From Heliocidaris erythrogramma (taxonomy: Eukaryota > Echinodermata > Echinoidea > Camarodonta > Echinometridae): a stretch of DNA of 64,000 nt. A model generated the notes under the pieces. The model was given only the letters and a program-made list of their open reading frames with translations, was not told where the DNA came from and ran no database searches. Where the stretch lies: assembly GCA_025617745.1 (NCBI GenBank), contig CM046866.1, positions 17,119,725 to 17,183,724 of the forward strand. Direction: 5' to 3'. A program made the position numbers and the translations under genes. Shown piece after piece: positions 49,240-62,775 of this stretch (its first letter is position 1; the number at the start of each line of letters is the position of its first letter).

Positions 49240-50560
49240 ATTACAAAAGCAGAGTGAATTCACATAAATATCAAAGGCCATAGGAGAAATCCCAGATGAG
49301 AAAGTCTCTTATACCATACTTCTTTGAGATCTACCAACTCCTTGTGAACATTGAAATAAAAAAAAAGGTTCTTAGAAATTGAGCTTGACACTGGAGGAAT
49401 CATGTATAACTGTAAGCTTTTAAAAGCAGAGAGGATTATGTGAATGTAAATAACAAAGACCAAACATAAATTCTTGATGATAAGCATTTTAATACCACAG
49501 AGAAATGTGAAAAATATAGCTCCATATATAACTTCTTCTCCTACATACTCTCTGAACTTTTAAATAGAAAGGTCCTAAGAATTATCCAGCTTTCGCCTGA
49601 GCCCTGGAGGAGTCCTAGAATTTAGTGATGACATGAGAATGAGAAGTTGTGTATTCCCCTCAGAAACATACTGTACAACTGGAATCTTTCAAAGGCAGAG
49701 AATTATGTGATGTGAATGCGAAAAGCAAAAGCCAAATCAGAAAATTGTGATGAGAACTTCTCTTATACCACAGATAGTAAATGATGTACTTCCATAACTA
49801 CTTCTTTTATATTAAGGAGCTACATGTATTCCTTGAACATTGATACTGAATAGATAATGAAAATAATCTTGCTGGACCCTTGAGGAATCATAGAATGTGA
49901 TGAAGATATACATGTAAATATAATGAAGTCATGTTTTTTTTTTCCTGAGAAACATACTCATATCAACTATTCAAATGCAGAGAGGGTTATAATACCAAAG
50001 GCCAACAAGGCTAGCAGGAGGAGGAGATGATTTATACCAGAAAAAGTGATAAAGGATGTAGCTCCATGACTTCTCTAAGAACTACAGATTTCTTAGACAT
50101 TGAAATAAAAAGGTTCTGAAAATAATCTGGACCCTTGAGGAATCATGATTGAATGTCTTGAAAGCAGAAAAATGTGAAGTTGTGTTTTCCCCCCTGAGAA
50201 ACATACTGGATAAGCTATTCATGCCCAGAGGAGATTATAATTTAGCAAAGGCCAAACATCGAAACCAGGATCAGAAGCCCGTTTATAATTGAAGGAAGTG
50301 ATAAAGGATGAAGCTTCATGACTTCTCTAAGATCTACAGACTTCTTGAACATTGAAACAAAAAGGTTCTGAGAATAATCTAGCTGGACCCTAGAGGAATC
50401 ACTGAATTTAGTGAAGACATAATATGTAAAGTCATGTTTTTCCCCTGAGAAACGTACTTTTATAATCTATTCCAAATGCAGAGAAGATTTCAAAAGGAAA
50501 GGCCAAACAAGGAAACCAGGATGAGAAACGCTTTCATACCATGGAAGTGATAAAGGACTT
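49240..50560 (+). repeat. Diverged tandem array, period about 210-240 bp, ~6 units
   Basis: Units share, in order, GCAGAG..G.TTAT, AAAGGCCAAAC or variants, CTTATACCA, AGTGATAAAGGA, TAGCTCCAT.ACTTCT, CTTGAACATTGAAA, AAAAAGGTTCT.A.AATAATCT, GACCCTTGAGGAATCA, and TTTTCCCCTGAGAAACATACT. Divergence among units is substantial (perhaps 20-30%). No coding frame persists through the array. Confidence 0.75.
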
Positions 50561-51270
50561 AGCTCCATCTAGCCCTTATTCATTGTTTCAGTCCTTCCTA
50601 TCTCAATGAAATAAAACTGATTGAAAGGCCCCAGCGGCAATTATGTCTCCCTTTCCACTCAGGGTTGTTTCCTTGCAAAGTGATTGCATTCCATATTCAT
50701 CCATTCTATCCAATCTATAGCAACAATAATGGAAAAGAATATATAAGTAAGATAAGATTTTTAGAGCATATACTCCATGTATAAGGTGTAATACCATACA
50801 TTTAAAGTCAGACTTTATTTCAACCAAAAAAAAAATTCTTACAGAATCAGACAAAGGTTACATAAAATGTTCAAGAATAGAAATGTACAAGATTTGTTTT
50901 GCCACAAAAACATTAGGGAAAGTGTCTTCAGCTGAGTTGTGAGTCAAGAAAGTTATAAATGTAGGCAAATCAAGAAGATCAGGCTGTTTGATAGGAGAAT
51001 GTACTATGTAAGTGTTTATGTGTGGTGCATTTTTCATTGTATGTCATTTCCCCCAATATTTTAAAAAAAATCTTTGTCATTGTTATTATAGTTAAGTTTG
51101 TATTCATTTTGCTGAGTCCAAACAACCAATTACTGCATAATAGATAATATAGATTGACTGCTAGTATACATATTTAGATACACTGTAAGAAAGCGTACTT
51201 ATTATCCAGGATATTATCCGTCTTAAGCTGAAGAATCGTTTTATTTAAAATCTTACTGCTCCTTTATGTG

Positions 51271-51583
51271 AAGGCCTTTCAGTACAAATGACATTTAGAA
51301 TATGTAAAAAGAGAAGGAGATATGTGCTAAAATCCTTGAATCCATTGGATGTCCCTCTCAAATCGATGAAATGTATTATTTAAAATATTTCTTCGATGAA
51401 ATGTATTATTTAAAATATTTCTTTGATGAAATGTATTATTTAAAATATTTCTTCGATGAAATGAATTGTTTAAAACATTTCTTCTCATAAAGATATGAAG
51501 GTGAAGGCCTTCAATTCAAATATAATTTTGGAAAATATGTAAACAAGGAGGAGATATGTGCTAAAATCCTTGAATCCATTAAA
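51271..51583 (+). repeat. Duplicated segment around four 30-bp direct repeats
   Basis: GATGAAATGTATTATTTAAA begins each of four 30-bp units at 51364, 51394, 51424 and 51454 (the last one diverged). On both sides lie copies of a segment with GTGAAGGCCTT and GGAGATATGTGCTAAAATCC (51271-51352 and 51500-51583). Confidence 0.88.
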
Positions 51584-52325
51584 TACAAACATTGCATTTA
51601 TTGCATATCAGCATTCCTGACTCCGATTCAGGAAATTATCAAGCTATGAATAATATTGACTATGGATGTTACTCTCTCTAAACCAGTGGGATAAAGATAG
51701 GATTTGCCCCCAGATGTTTAGAATTCATTATGGTAAGCTTGTTTACACTCAGCAAATCCCCTTCCTTCCAACGAAATTCCATTGTAATTTCATATTTCTG
51801 AGTTCCGTCAATATGACAAATGCTTGTGACAAGCCAGTGTGGTTCTAACAGCTTAGCATACAGTACCTTCAGGGCATGTGCGTGGCGTGTCATGCAGTAT
51901 GAAATTTCCAATTTATGTATGAATATTGAGTGTGGGTATACTTATGGTGATCTATTGTCCGCACTTGAACACCGTTAAATTCACAGAATGGAGCAAGATT
52001 GCGTATGTAGATAGGAGGAATTTATTGTCACGACAGTGTAGCACAAGCACAGCTGAATGGACAGAGGGGAATGCTCCAGCCCTGTATAAAGTGCATAGTG
52101 TAGACTATATTGTAATTGAAAGAATAAAATATTCAAGGACATTTGGATGTCTTCAATGGAAGTTGATGCAACAAAAAGGATACAGTACATACAGTATAGT
52201 GTACATTCATTGATTGTTGTCAAATCAAAACATTGGCCCACAAACACAAAGTATGTGAGGAGGAGAAGAAGAGTACATTGTGAGAAATAGAAAGACATAA
52301 TGAAATGAAAGATATAAATATATAT

Positions 52326-52362
52326 CCTCTCACTCTCTCTCTCTCTCTCGCTCTCTCTCTCT
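52326..52362 (+). repeat. (CT)n microsatellite
   Basis: An almost pure CT tract with one CG interruption; flanked on the right by a purine-rich GA stretch to about 52540 that explains open frames on the - strand. Confidence 0.85.
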
Positions 52363-55118
52363 TTGAAGTAGTCAGTAGGAGAGCAGTAAAAATTAATAGG
52401 GGGGGGGGGTTAGAAAGGGATGAAAGGGTGCATGTAGGAAAGCCTTGGAAGGAAAGATAAGTGGTAGAGAGAAAGAGAAAGGAAAGGAGGAGGAAAGAAT
52501 AAGTAGAGAGAGAGAGATAGACAAACAAACAGAGAGACAGACATACAGAAAAATAGAACTTAGAAAAATGTTAAAAGAAATACGACCAAGGACACAGATC
52601 TACATGTACGTATACTTAGCATAGTTGCTTCATTCGCTAAAATAATTGCTTTATTAATTAAATACAAGTTAAATTGTTTCTCTTTTTAGGTCTTTGGAAT
52701 ATTTGTCAAAATGTTATCTTTTAACTGCCACCCAAACCTGAAATTGCACAAAATTACAAACTATTTAGTGGACATTGTGTGGGTAGATGCAGGTAATTGG
52801 CCATGAAACTCAATCGGTTTGATTGCTTTTGCAATTCAATGGGTGAATCATTCAAAGAAATAATATTGTTTGTATTGTTGTGAGATAGTTAATGGCTGTT
52901 TATAATGTTGGAGTAGATCTGATTATTGTGTTCTACAATGTAATCAGACATGCACAGTATAGTCTAGTGAAGCGAGTACATGTTGTCTGTGTTAGACCGA
53001 TTTGTACTTTGGAGTAGCATACATGTACACACTTACATTAGTAATTGGTTGGGGATAGACCTGCAATAGATATGCCCTAAATTGTATTGTTCAGCTTCAT
53101 GTGCTTCAGATGTTGGCCCTACATGTATATGTTTTTTGTTTTCTTTTGTCTTGAATATAGAGCAGGTACGAGTAGGGATGCTTTCCACTTTCAGAAATGC
53201 TTGTACAAGCCCAGTTATCAGTCATGATTGTAAATGCCTGGGACTGCAATTTTCAATCGAGTCCTGGCTACTTCCATCCTTTAAAAGATTTTCTTTCTTG
53301 CTGTTCTTGAGTGTTGATCATTCTAGTGTAGGTCCTGCACTATACTTCAATGAAAACCTATAAATTAAAAGCTGGTGAGTTACAATAACTTGAATCTTGG
53401 TCTTGTAAGGCAACTGTCCCTTTAGTAACTTACATTGTAAGTGACCCCACTCCATTTGAATTTCAGAATACCATCCCCACCCCACCTTCCACGTAGGCCT
53501 AAGTGTATGCTGTCATGGATGATGAATTATGAGGACGTCACATCTGGATTACTCCATGGTTTATTGAGCAGTGTCCAGATTCCTTCTCCATCAAGACAAC
53601 ATTGTTAGGGCCTTTGGAGATATAGCCTGGCACAGATCTTGTGCATTATTTACTAGCGCATTCATATTACATGGAGGTCACAAATCACTGTTCCACAGCT
53701 AATTGTGAGCTGTCTGCCACAAATGCTTTGGGTCACTTATCAGAATGTGAAGACAAGGGACCTTGTTCAGTGATTGAAAGTGAAGTAATGGTCCCATTCT
53801 TTACTTCATCCTGCAGGAAGTTCCAACTTCTTGATTGAACTGCGATTGCTGCTGTCTGCTAGAAACCTTTTTACTCATTTGTTGACATCTAAACTCGTTC
53901 GTGCTTTCTGTAATGAGCTGTACTATTTGACTTGTACCTGTAGGGAGGTTTGACAATCCAACTACAAAGTGTAATGGACAGCAAGATCAAGAAATATAAA
54001 GTACACCAACTTGAATTTAAATAAAATGTAGTGGGGGGGGGGGGGGGCTAATGAGGCCCACCCCCTCCCCAGGTGAAAAAGACCCCCTCTCAAATCTGTG
54101 CTCACTGATATCTATCAAGGCAACTTTCTGTATCATGTCAGACCAAGGAGTTGCCACTATCCCTGGTTCTAAGATGACATAGAAATTTTCTGGTTGAAAA
54201 GAGCAACTTTTCTATTCATAATAGAAATTGAGAATTTAACTGAGATCTGTATTTCAATTTTCATCCTTACACTGGGCTAACATTCTGTGGTATCCATACC
54301 ACGCATAGGCCTACATACATATATCTAACAATAAACTGTTTGTAATAGCAACCACATGTGCAGAAAGACCACCCCCCTGAATAGCATTTCTTATTGAAAA
54401 CTTCATTTGAAGGAACCTTTACAGAAACTCAACTTGCCTATTTTTTTGTTTTCTTGAGCAGTCTGAATTGTGGATGAATTGTCAGCGATAGTTATTGATC
54501 AATTGAAATGTCTGTTCTCAAGGGACTCATTACCTAACCGGTTCCATGCCAATACTATTGCATGAATGGTAGCAGAGGGAAAAGGTGTTAATTGAATTAC
54601 GAGCCATAACACAGCCATCAATCATTGCAATCAGTCACACAGTCATTGACCTTAAATGTATATATGCTTCAATCCTACATGTACCTCATAAAATGTCACA
54701 GTCTATTGGACTGCACTTGATAACACATCTCAATTCAGTCAATTTGCATGTAGGGGCAGTTTCAATTGGGCAGTAACAGAGTTGCATTTTTATTTTTGCA
54801 AATAATGTATGTAATCATTGTAGAGTTAGATGATACCTTTGCTATCACTTGAAAATTAAAGACATACTCTGTGCAGTATCCATACATTGCATTTCGTCAT
54901 AATTGGCATGCCCCTGACTTTTTCGAACTACCATTTTACATGTATGTATGTTCAAATCGCTCATACAGCGAAACTTGTTATTTTTCATTGAACTTTGTTG
55001 CATCTTTCGGGTGCGGCATCTGTGATGATGACTTTTCCTTATAAATATTATGGGGTAGTTCTTCTGAAGTAGATAGAGGGTGTGCGTGCATTACGTAAGA
55101 CCTGTCAGTCCTAAAAGT

Positions 55119-55315
55119 CCACTCTCAATGGATAATGACAACCCTTATCTATTGGCTAATTAATAGCCAAATAGTGGCAAAGTCCCCACGAGAACCCACA
55201 ATTTCTGTCTTAAAAATCCACTCTCGATGGATGATGACAACCCTTATCTATTGACTAATTAATAGCCAAATAGTGGCAAAATCCCCACGAGAACCCACAA
55301 TTTCTGTCTTCAGTA
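55119..55315 (+). repeat. 99-bp tandem duplication
   Basis: CCACTCTCAATGGATAATGA at 55119 recurs as CCACTCTCGATGGATGATGA at 55218; both copies run through GACAACCCTTATCTATTG, CTAATTAATAGCCAAATAGT and GAACCCACAATTTCTGTCTT at about 95% identity. It contains the short palindrome TTAATTAA-like CTAATTAATAG. Confidence 0.9.
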
Positions 55316-58300
55316 AATATAATTTCTTGGACATGGAAGACTTGAACATCAAAAGAATGTCTGTAACAAAGTTTACTCAAGAGAATTGGGCATATTATTG
55401 CCTGGATAACATAGGGACTTACAGTAGCACTGTTCATCACACTGCCTGAAGTGTGAATAGCCTCCTTATATTTCCAGACTATTCAGCAAGCATTTTATCG
55501 CAGGATGAAATCATCCACCCTGTCTGTAGTCGAAGTGCATATAATTGATGGATTAGGCAAACGTTCCATGTAAATCAGGATAGAAGTGTTTGTAAGGAGA
55601 CCCTGGATAACATTTCTTTGTAAGACGTCTTGATTTGGAGGCCCTGCTTCAAATACTGAGTTATCAAGAAGTCATAAATCCCTGTTTTTGTTACGTTTTT
55701 GTGAGTCAGTTAATGGAAGCAGCTTTGTAATGACTCCTATTAAAGTACATGTAATTGAAAGATTACATGCTGTACAGAATATGTCTCCTGTATACACCTG
55801 TAGTGAGTAATGAACCATACTTTAATTTCTGAGCCTATAAAGTCATTAAAATATACATACATTATAGGGGTTTTACACTTTTACACAGTGAAAATTATGT
55901 TGGAAATAGTTCATACTTCATGACATATTTGTGTACTCTGTCATCAAAGCTTTTTGTTATTGATGTCTTTGTACCAGTAATATAGAAATGTGTCCAGCTT
56001 GTAAATGTAAGAGAGTGCAGCTGAGAGCATATACTCCAGAGAGTGTGGAATATAGTAAACTTACCAAAAAATGAAACAAAACAAAACAAAAATGGCGGGA
56101 AGAAATCACCCATATTTAGAGGAAAATATCACAAGATATCCCTCAAAGGGAAAGGTGATTTTTACACTGAACCAGGCTATTTCTTTGATAATGCTTTCTT
56201 ATTTTTCAGAACAAAGACCCCTCCTTGTTACCACCTACTATGATAGTTGTAATACAAATAGTCTACATACTTATATTTTGACATGTTTATAATAATTTCC
56301 ATTCTCTAGATCAAAACAGACAATTCAGAAATTCCATCCATGATAAATTTATGGTAGTCCTCCTATCATAAGTAATAAATTCTCTCAGGCGATAGTAAAC
56401 AAAATCCTTTTTGTTTACACATTGTGTCTCTGATCTCTGCTCCTTCCATTTCACTCTCGGATGTCTTCTTCAAGAAAAAAATTTGCGATCAAGACATGAT
56501 TTTATGGCAGAATTTAGACCTCTGCAGCTTGGTACTAAGTGCTACAGACTGATTGTAATTGCAGAAATTGTACATGTACTAGATAAAAGAGTATTTTCTT
56601 ATCATTGTAGCAGCAGAATGATGGTTTTGAATGACAGAGCGGAGAGATGCAAGCCTCAAAGCAATCTCGCATAAAATCTCCCTGATTCTGAAATCTGCAC
56701 ACCAAAAAAGAGAATTTAGAAGTTGTGACAAAGTTAGATCTGGAAAGCTCTATAAAGCTCTAAAAGAGCTCTGGAAAACTAAAAATGACCTCAGAAACAA
56801 AGAATGTCCTACATCAAAATTGCTATGGTAAAATCTATAAAACAAAATACGAAAGCGAACTCCCCCAAAGAGCTCCCTTAGTAAAGAGCATTTTTTTTTA
56901 CATTGCTACACACTTGAGAATGTTATAAGCCCGTTTGTAATTAGTTCATGGTTCAAAATGACCTTGAAATACCCAAATTTTTTTTGTGGTGCGCTTCATC
57001 GTGGTGCGTACAAAATGACAGAGTATAAAGGTCAGTTGTACTTGGTGCAAATGACCTTTATCTGCACATGCGCAAATTGTAATTATGAATTGGATTATTG
57101 CTGTGAGTGTCATGTGAAAATGCTCCTTCAAGGTGAGATCTTGCTTTTCATCTGCCAAGAAGCAGGAGGCAGGAGGGTATCATACATTTAAATAGTCTTG
57201 GTCTTGGCATTACCAGTAACTCATGAATTTACAGTCTTGGTCTTCCCCCTCGACTTTCAGCTCAAATCTCAGAATCTAACTCTAAAGCTTTTGAACTTCA
57301 GATTGCTCATATTTACTCTTCAGTCAAGAATCTACAAATCTGTGTGGAAAGCAAACTACAGGTTGTTGACACTAGCATCTACAATGATACACATTGCATA
57401 ACATGTAACCTATTAGCATAAATTCCTTCACCCTTCTTGGTATCATGTTTGTGGTACACGTACACTATCCTATTTTGTGTGAGCACTCTAAAATGCATAC
57501 AGTACCCAAGTACATTTTACTACACATGTATGCTTTTTCGTAACTTGATCTGTCTTGCTGAGTGTGTAAATCAAATGCATGACACAATTTCTAGTTGGTA
57601 GTGACTGAAGGCTGTATTTAAAAGGAATAATAAGACAAACCTCACACCTTTCATAGTAAGATTTGAAGAAAAAAAAATTCAGTGAGTTACTGATTTCTGT
57701 GCTTTAAATAGTGGTGTCATTCCCCCCCCCCCCCCAGATGAACTCAATCTTATATATCTTCAATGGACGTGCAGCTTTCATTGTACTCATTCTATATTTA
57801 GAAGCTGATTGTAATAATGCTGAATGAATGTGTCACCATCACATCATGTGGCTCTGAAGGATTAAATGCCTACTGTTACTTTAAGTTCATTCACTTCTTT
57901 TCTGTTTCTGCAGCTCTCTAACACAGTCCTTGCCATTTAAAGTATGATATTCTTTTTTGTATTATAAGGTAATTCAAAATGGACCTTGAATTTGTTTTAT
58001 AGAGACTATGGGGATAAACCTGAAAACGATAAGTTAAAAATGCGATGGACAATGAAATTGTCAAATGAAATCACTTTGTGGAGAACTCTTGTAATATAAT
58101 GTTGGTCTACTCCTTTTTTCAAGTACTTTGGCATAATATTGGACTATGTATGGAAAGAAGAAGGAGGAGAAAAGGAGAAAAAGAGGAGGAGGAAGAAAAG
58201 AAGCAGGGGGGTGGGGGGGGGGGGGGAAGAACAGATGCATGTACATGTAGGCCTAATATGCAAACACGATTTTCAGAAAAGTTGCTTACTTTATATAGAC

Positions 58301-58683
58301 CTACTTGTATATAGCTAAAAAATGCTTGTAGACTTGAACAGCTGAATAAATATGTAACCATAAATGCAGATCACTATAAATAACCAATATAGCCAAGTGA
58401 CCTGGGGTGATTTTGTTATTTGGAAGATCCCTTCACAGTTCATCAGGCCTCTATGTACATCACCCCAGGGGTGAAGGGATGGAGCATTTCATTCCAGGGG
58501 GGCTACAAACCAACATTGAACTTCATGGGGAATTATTACCCCTACTGTTTGATGCCCATGACCAGTGATACAGGGTGTCCTGCTATCTGGCCTGTGTGTA
58601 TGAGGTATCGGCCCATTCAGAAACGAGGCGGTACACCATTACGAAAACATGTTGCAGCATTATGGCCTTATATGGGTTAACGG

Positions 58684-59926
58684 TTAAAAGAAGACACCAC
58701 TGACAAATTTTAGCACTTTTACAATTTTTAATGTTATAAAACTAGTCAGATTGACCAAAAAGCTCATCGCTCAGGTCGATAAAATCATAGATCTCGATTT
58801 AAAAAAAATAAATATTACAATATCTACTAGTACGAGCCGCAAAAATCCGTTACGTCACTGCAGCACTACTGGTTTTACCACGGCAAATCACGGTAATGCC
58901 GATTTGGAGCAATACACAGATCGCTTTCACAGCGCCTATAAAAATGCTATTTGTGAGACAATTATGTATGACAAAAAGAAAATGTTATTCATTTTTCAGT
59001 TTTTGGTATTTTTGAATATTATCTGCTGAAAAAATAAAGTGCTTTAGCAAAATTTTTTCACAATTTATCGAATTAATAAAATTAAAATTGGCACTACTGT
59101 TTGTGATCGTTCGTACGTGCTTCCCATTAACGCGTGTACTTTAAGGCACGCGCGGAAAGCTAATGCAGCAAGCTGCATTGTTTACGTTCTTACGTTCGCG
59201 ATATAGATAGCAAGTACGACATTAACATAAATTCCTGGTTAATCTGCAAGTAAAATCTGATCACATTCTTCAATAAGCTTGTAATCTAAGCTAAGGAGAT
59301 GAATGAGGGATTTTCTGGGCGAAGAAAGATTGCTTGCTTGTAAAGATTTTGTGGCAGAATATGGTTGGTACAGCGTCTGGCTTTAGCAGCTTCCTGGGTT
59401 TGTATCCCAGGCACACGGCTTGTAGGTTGGTCTCGAACGCCAAAACGTCAAAATGGTCTTCACAGACCACTCGAAAACGGGAATAAATGTACGTTTTGAC
59501 GTTGAATTTAATTGTTCCAATGTTCCTTATCCATACAGCACACCTTTCTCTGTCCTTCTTCGGATCAGGGATGGCAAAAAAAGATTTTATGGGACAATTT
59601 CACGACGATTCGAACAGTAAATTGCTTGGCACAACGGCATTTTTGCAACTCCACGAATATGTATGCATGCTATATGCGCTATCGTCTGCTTTTACGGACG
59701 CGTAACGCACACGCATTGTGGTGGAAACTCAAAGTGCTGCAATGACGTGACAGCTTTGGCCGACACAAGCCAATTTGCGTATCGACAGTGGCAAAATCAT
59801 ACTTTTTATATCAAAATATACGCACTTGTAGGCTGTTCAAAAATTACAATTTTGATACTGATTAGTTCCTAGGGACATGCAGAACAACATATTTTTTCAA
59901 AATTTGCCAGTGGTGTCTTCTTTTAA
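58684..59926. mobile_element. 1.24 kb DNA transposon with TTAA target duplication
   Basis: TTAA at 58684-58687 and 59923-59926 flank terminal inverted repeats AAGAAGACACCACTGACAAA (from 58688) and its complement reading TTTGCCAGTGGTGTCTTCTT (to 59922), 24 bp with one mismatch. The related repeat at 38640-38960 has a single TTAA at the corresponding point, which supports a real insertion. The interior has scattered short frames but no transposase signature, so it is non-autonomous. TTAA duplication is the hallmark of piggyBac-type transposition, although the termini here do not start CCC. Confidence 0.82.
59351..59412 (+). other. tRNA-like segment inside the TTAA element
   Basis: GTGGCAGAATATGGTTGGTA followed by CAGCGTCTGGCTTTAGCAGC and CTGGGTTTGTATCCCAGGC resembles a tRNA D-arm/anticodon/T-arm order (box A-like TGGTTGGTACAGCG, box B-like GGTTTGTATCC). 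The T-arm stem CTGGG/CCCAG pairs, but the acceptor stem is not evident. Probably a tRNA pseudogene or SINE head. Confidence 0.4.
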
Positions 59927-60195
59927 GGAGTCTGACGAAAATGAAGAAAAACATAAAACCCCCTCGCACGTAACCGAACTCGGAGTTGGGTTCCGCGCGG
60001 GCCATTATTCTCTGCGAGCACGTAAGGTGCGTCAGCTAATCTCATCACAAGTTGCTGTTTTGTTTATTAGGAGTGTATTTCAACTTGCAATATCTCTTTA
60101 TAGAATCAACATTTTAAGCTCATATTTCAAATATGGTATAGCGACATGGAACCCCTAATCCCAAAGCAAAATATTTTGTAATGATTAGTACACTT
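59923..60195 (+). repeat. Dispersed repeat copy B (interrupted)
   Basis: Matches 38696-38960: TTAAGGAGTCTGACG, ACATAAAACCCC, TTAGGAGTGTATTTCAA, ATCTCTTTATA.AATCAA, TTAGTACACTTTA. Its left part lies before 58684, separated by the TTAA element. Unrelated to syntrophin coding sequence. Confidence 0.7.
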
Positions 60196-60884
60196 TACGT
60201 GTAGGCCTAAAGTGAGCTTTACAGTTCTGTGCTTTATAACACATAAATCAGGGAGTAGGCATTGCCGCCATTGTTTGCATACAGCTATGTTTTTTTACTC
60301 CACAAAATCTGCCTCTTGCTGTTCATTTACATGGAATGTTTAATTTACCGTGGCATTTTTAAAAAGGCAGTTTACTGCTCAAGTCTGAACGGGGCTTTAT
60401 AGAGATTGGCGATTCCGTGGTCTGAAATGTTGGAGGAGGACAAGGATGGAATCCAAGCAGCTCATCCAATTGCAATCCGCTGGCCTCCGATGAAAGGAGA
60501 TGTCTGCGGGGAGCCCCTGAGCGATTACCGCTGTCCGATTGATGTGGATATCTTCTGAATCAAATCGGACGGCTATGCACGGAGGCCTCAGGGAGCCCAT
60601 GCTGGCTATGTAATTGTGTTTCCATTTTATGCTGCCAAAAAAACAATGCATATTCTTGCACCTTGATTTTTTTTCATCATCAACTTCAAGGTCTTTTTCT
60701 GTTAACTTTGTATTTGGCTGGTAACATGTCGCCTTAGGAGCAGGCATGAATATAGTGGTAGTTTGTCATCTGTTGAGCGCCAGAAGGACTTTAACTACAT
60801 GTATGTGTTAAAATACATGTATATGAATTAACACCGTTCTGGCTCTCATAATACTGACATTGAATTCTGACAGTTAAATTGCAT

Positions 60885-61136
60885 TTAACCCCTACCATGC
60901 TGTGGGCGGTAAATCCCGTCCCAAATTTTGAGCGTTGGAACATTTTGTTTAGGCTCAGAATGGCTTGAAAATTTGTCCTCAAACAGAAACCTGTGCCTTC
61001 AATATAATGTTTATTCCTATAAAATATATCTTTGCCCAGTTTGCTCAAGAAAAAAACTCATTGGAAGTTAATATCTAACTCTTGAAAGTTCATTTTTGAC
61101 AATTGCTCAAAAATCTGGTGGCATGGAAGGGGTTAA
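60885..61136. mobile_element. MITE with TTAACCCC termini
   Basis: TTAACCCCTACCATGC (60885-60900) and GCATGGAAGGGGTTAA (61121-61136) are inverted repeats with one mismatch, each ending in TTAA. The 252-bp length, TTAA ends and CCC start fit a piggyBac-like MITE. Confidence 0.7.
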
Positions 61137-62462
61137 GAGAACTGACCTCCAGCAGTTCTGAAATAGCTTGATTTGACCAGTAAAATGTAAAGAAACTCAC
61201 AAAAACTTGTTGGAAATCACATTGGCTGAGTCCGAAACCATACATGTAATATTCTTGTGCTCGACATGCAGTCAGGACGATTAAATAGATTTGCCTATCT
61301 TTCTAATTTGCTCATATTTTAAAATTTTCTACCAAACTTATTCGGCAGATATAATTTATTAGTAGTTATCAACATTCAGTATATGTTTGGTTTGAAACTG
61401 TGAAGTTTTACTTTCTGTCGTTACTGGAACTCTATATTATTTCTCTTTAAAAGTCATAGAGTGATAGGCATGTAGGCTATCCGATCATGTAAAACCTATC
61501 CTCATGAAAATGGACATACTTTTAGGACTAAGGATGAAGGAATTATACATACAAATGTACTGTAGTGTTACGTTCAGCAGGGAAAGCTACTTAACTGTGT
61601 CTAGATTTCCATATACGGTAAACGCTTCAAGTCTCTACAAAGTATTAGGCCTATGTCTTTGTTCAGTGCCTACAATTTCCACACTTTTGTCACCTCTGCA
61701 CTTTGCTGACAACTTCAAGAAACATATGGTCTTAAACTTAAAAAGTTCTAAAGGAATCTATATGAAGCAGTAATTTGCACATTTACATTCTCTGTATTTT
61801 TTCTATACTTAACTATTCATGTATATATGGGAAGGTTGACCTGTATAAATTATGGAGCAGTTTAAACAAATTAATCCAAACCAAACCAAAAATGTATATG
61901 ATGCTGTGGAGATTTTGTTGCATACTTAATTGCTTACTCTTGAGTACCCATCAGCAAATACTTTCCTTGCTAAAAGTTTTACCTCTAATTATAAATAATG
62001 CACTAATAGTAATTGTTATGAAATTAATATTGCAACTACTTATCTGTTGTCATGCCTTACCTTTACTTTTATTTGGGAATGATTTTTAGACATTGTCAAG
62101 GCAGTGTTGATAATCCAATTTAAGTACATGCGTTTTGATCTGCTTTTGTACATACATGACAAGTTCATTTCCACATATATATCTGTTTCAAAGCACTGAA
62201 CATTATTTGCTCAGTCTGGGCTCCTTGGCTGGTCGGCTCCAAGATTCTCATATTCCAGTTGATTCTACAATCCCTTGGTGCAAATCGACAATCCAAGTCT
62301 GAAATCGATGCTCTTCCAACATTTGAAGTGGTTTAGAAATTATTGTACTTTCTTGTAAAGATTTAAAGGGGAAGTCCAACCTGAAAATTAGTTGGTTTTA
62401 GTAAAAGCAGTATAAAACGAGAGAAACAGATTTGTCGGGCACGAGATCCAATGCTGAGACCT

Positions 62463-62775
62463 GGGCCCCATTTCATTAAACTTGTTATCAATAACAAGCT
62501 ACAATAATTGTTACAAGCTACTGAAATCCTTGATTCTGATTGGCTGAGAGCAAATTTGTCATAGAAATAGGTCAGTTGTCATTGATAATATACTATTAAT
62601 ACATGGTTGGGAGTGCGTTGGTGCGATCTGGCAACACGCAGGTTTTTATCGTGGTGTCAAACACACTCGGCTTGCGCCTCATGCGTATAGTACACCACGA
62701 TAAAACCTTTGTGTTGCCAGATCGCACTAATGCACGAACTCACAACCATGTATTAATAGTTTTATAAAACGGGTC
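62463..62775. mobile_element. MITE of the TTTCATAAAACTT family, interrupted by another element
   Basis: GGGCCCCATTTCATTAAACT starts the element, and its body (AACAATAATTGTTACAAGCT-like, CTGATTGGCTGAGAGCAAATT, CATAGAAAT..G.CAGTTGT) follows the 30663-30804 copy. After GTCATTGATA it is broken by the 62592-62760 element and resumes with the terminal TTTTATAAAACGGGTC. A further right-end fragment, ATAACAAGTTTTATGAAACG (from 63027), lies beyond, so a second partial copy may be present. Confidence 0.75.
62592..62760. mobile_element. Near-palindromic MITE nested in the 62463 element
   Basis: ACTATTAATACATGGTTG at the left pairs with CAACCATGTATTAATAGT at the right, and pairing continues inward (GTGCGATCTGGCAACAC with GTGTTGCCAGATCGCAC, TTTATCGTGGTGT with ACACCACGATAAA). 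Almost the whole 169 bp can fold on itself. Confidence 0.85.

Noticed and set aside
58420-58680. 86-aa frame MEDPFTVHQASMYITPGVKG... on +
   Set aside because: It looks protein-like, but I recognise no family, it has no flanking exons, and it borders a dispersed repeat. A protein search of this 86-aa frame would settle it; a strong hit would reverse the rejection.
59351-59412. Functional tRNA gene
   Set aside because: D-arm and T-arm-like parts are visible but no acceptor stem or terminator; retained only as a tRNA-like segment.
60397-60747. 116-aa frame on - in the syntrophin intron
   Set aside because: No domain recognised and no splice or promoter context; likely chance in a slightly GC-richer segment.
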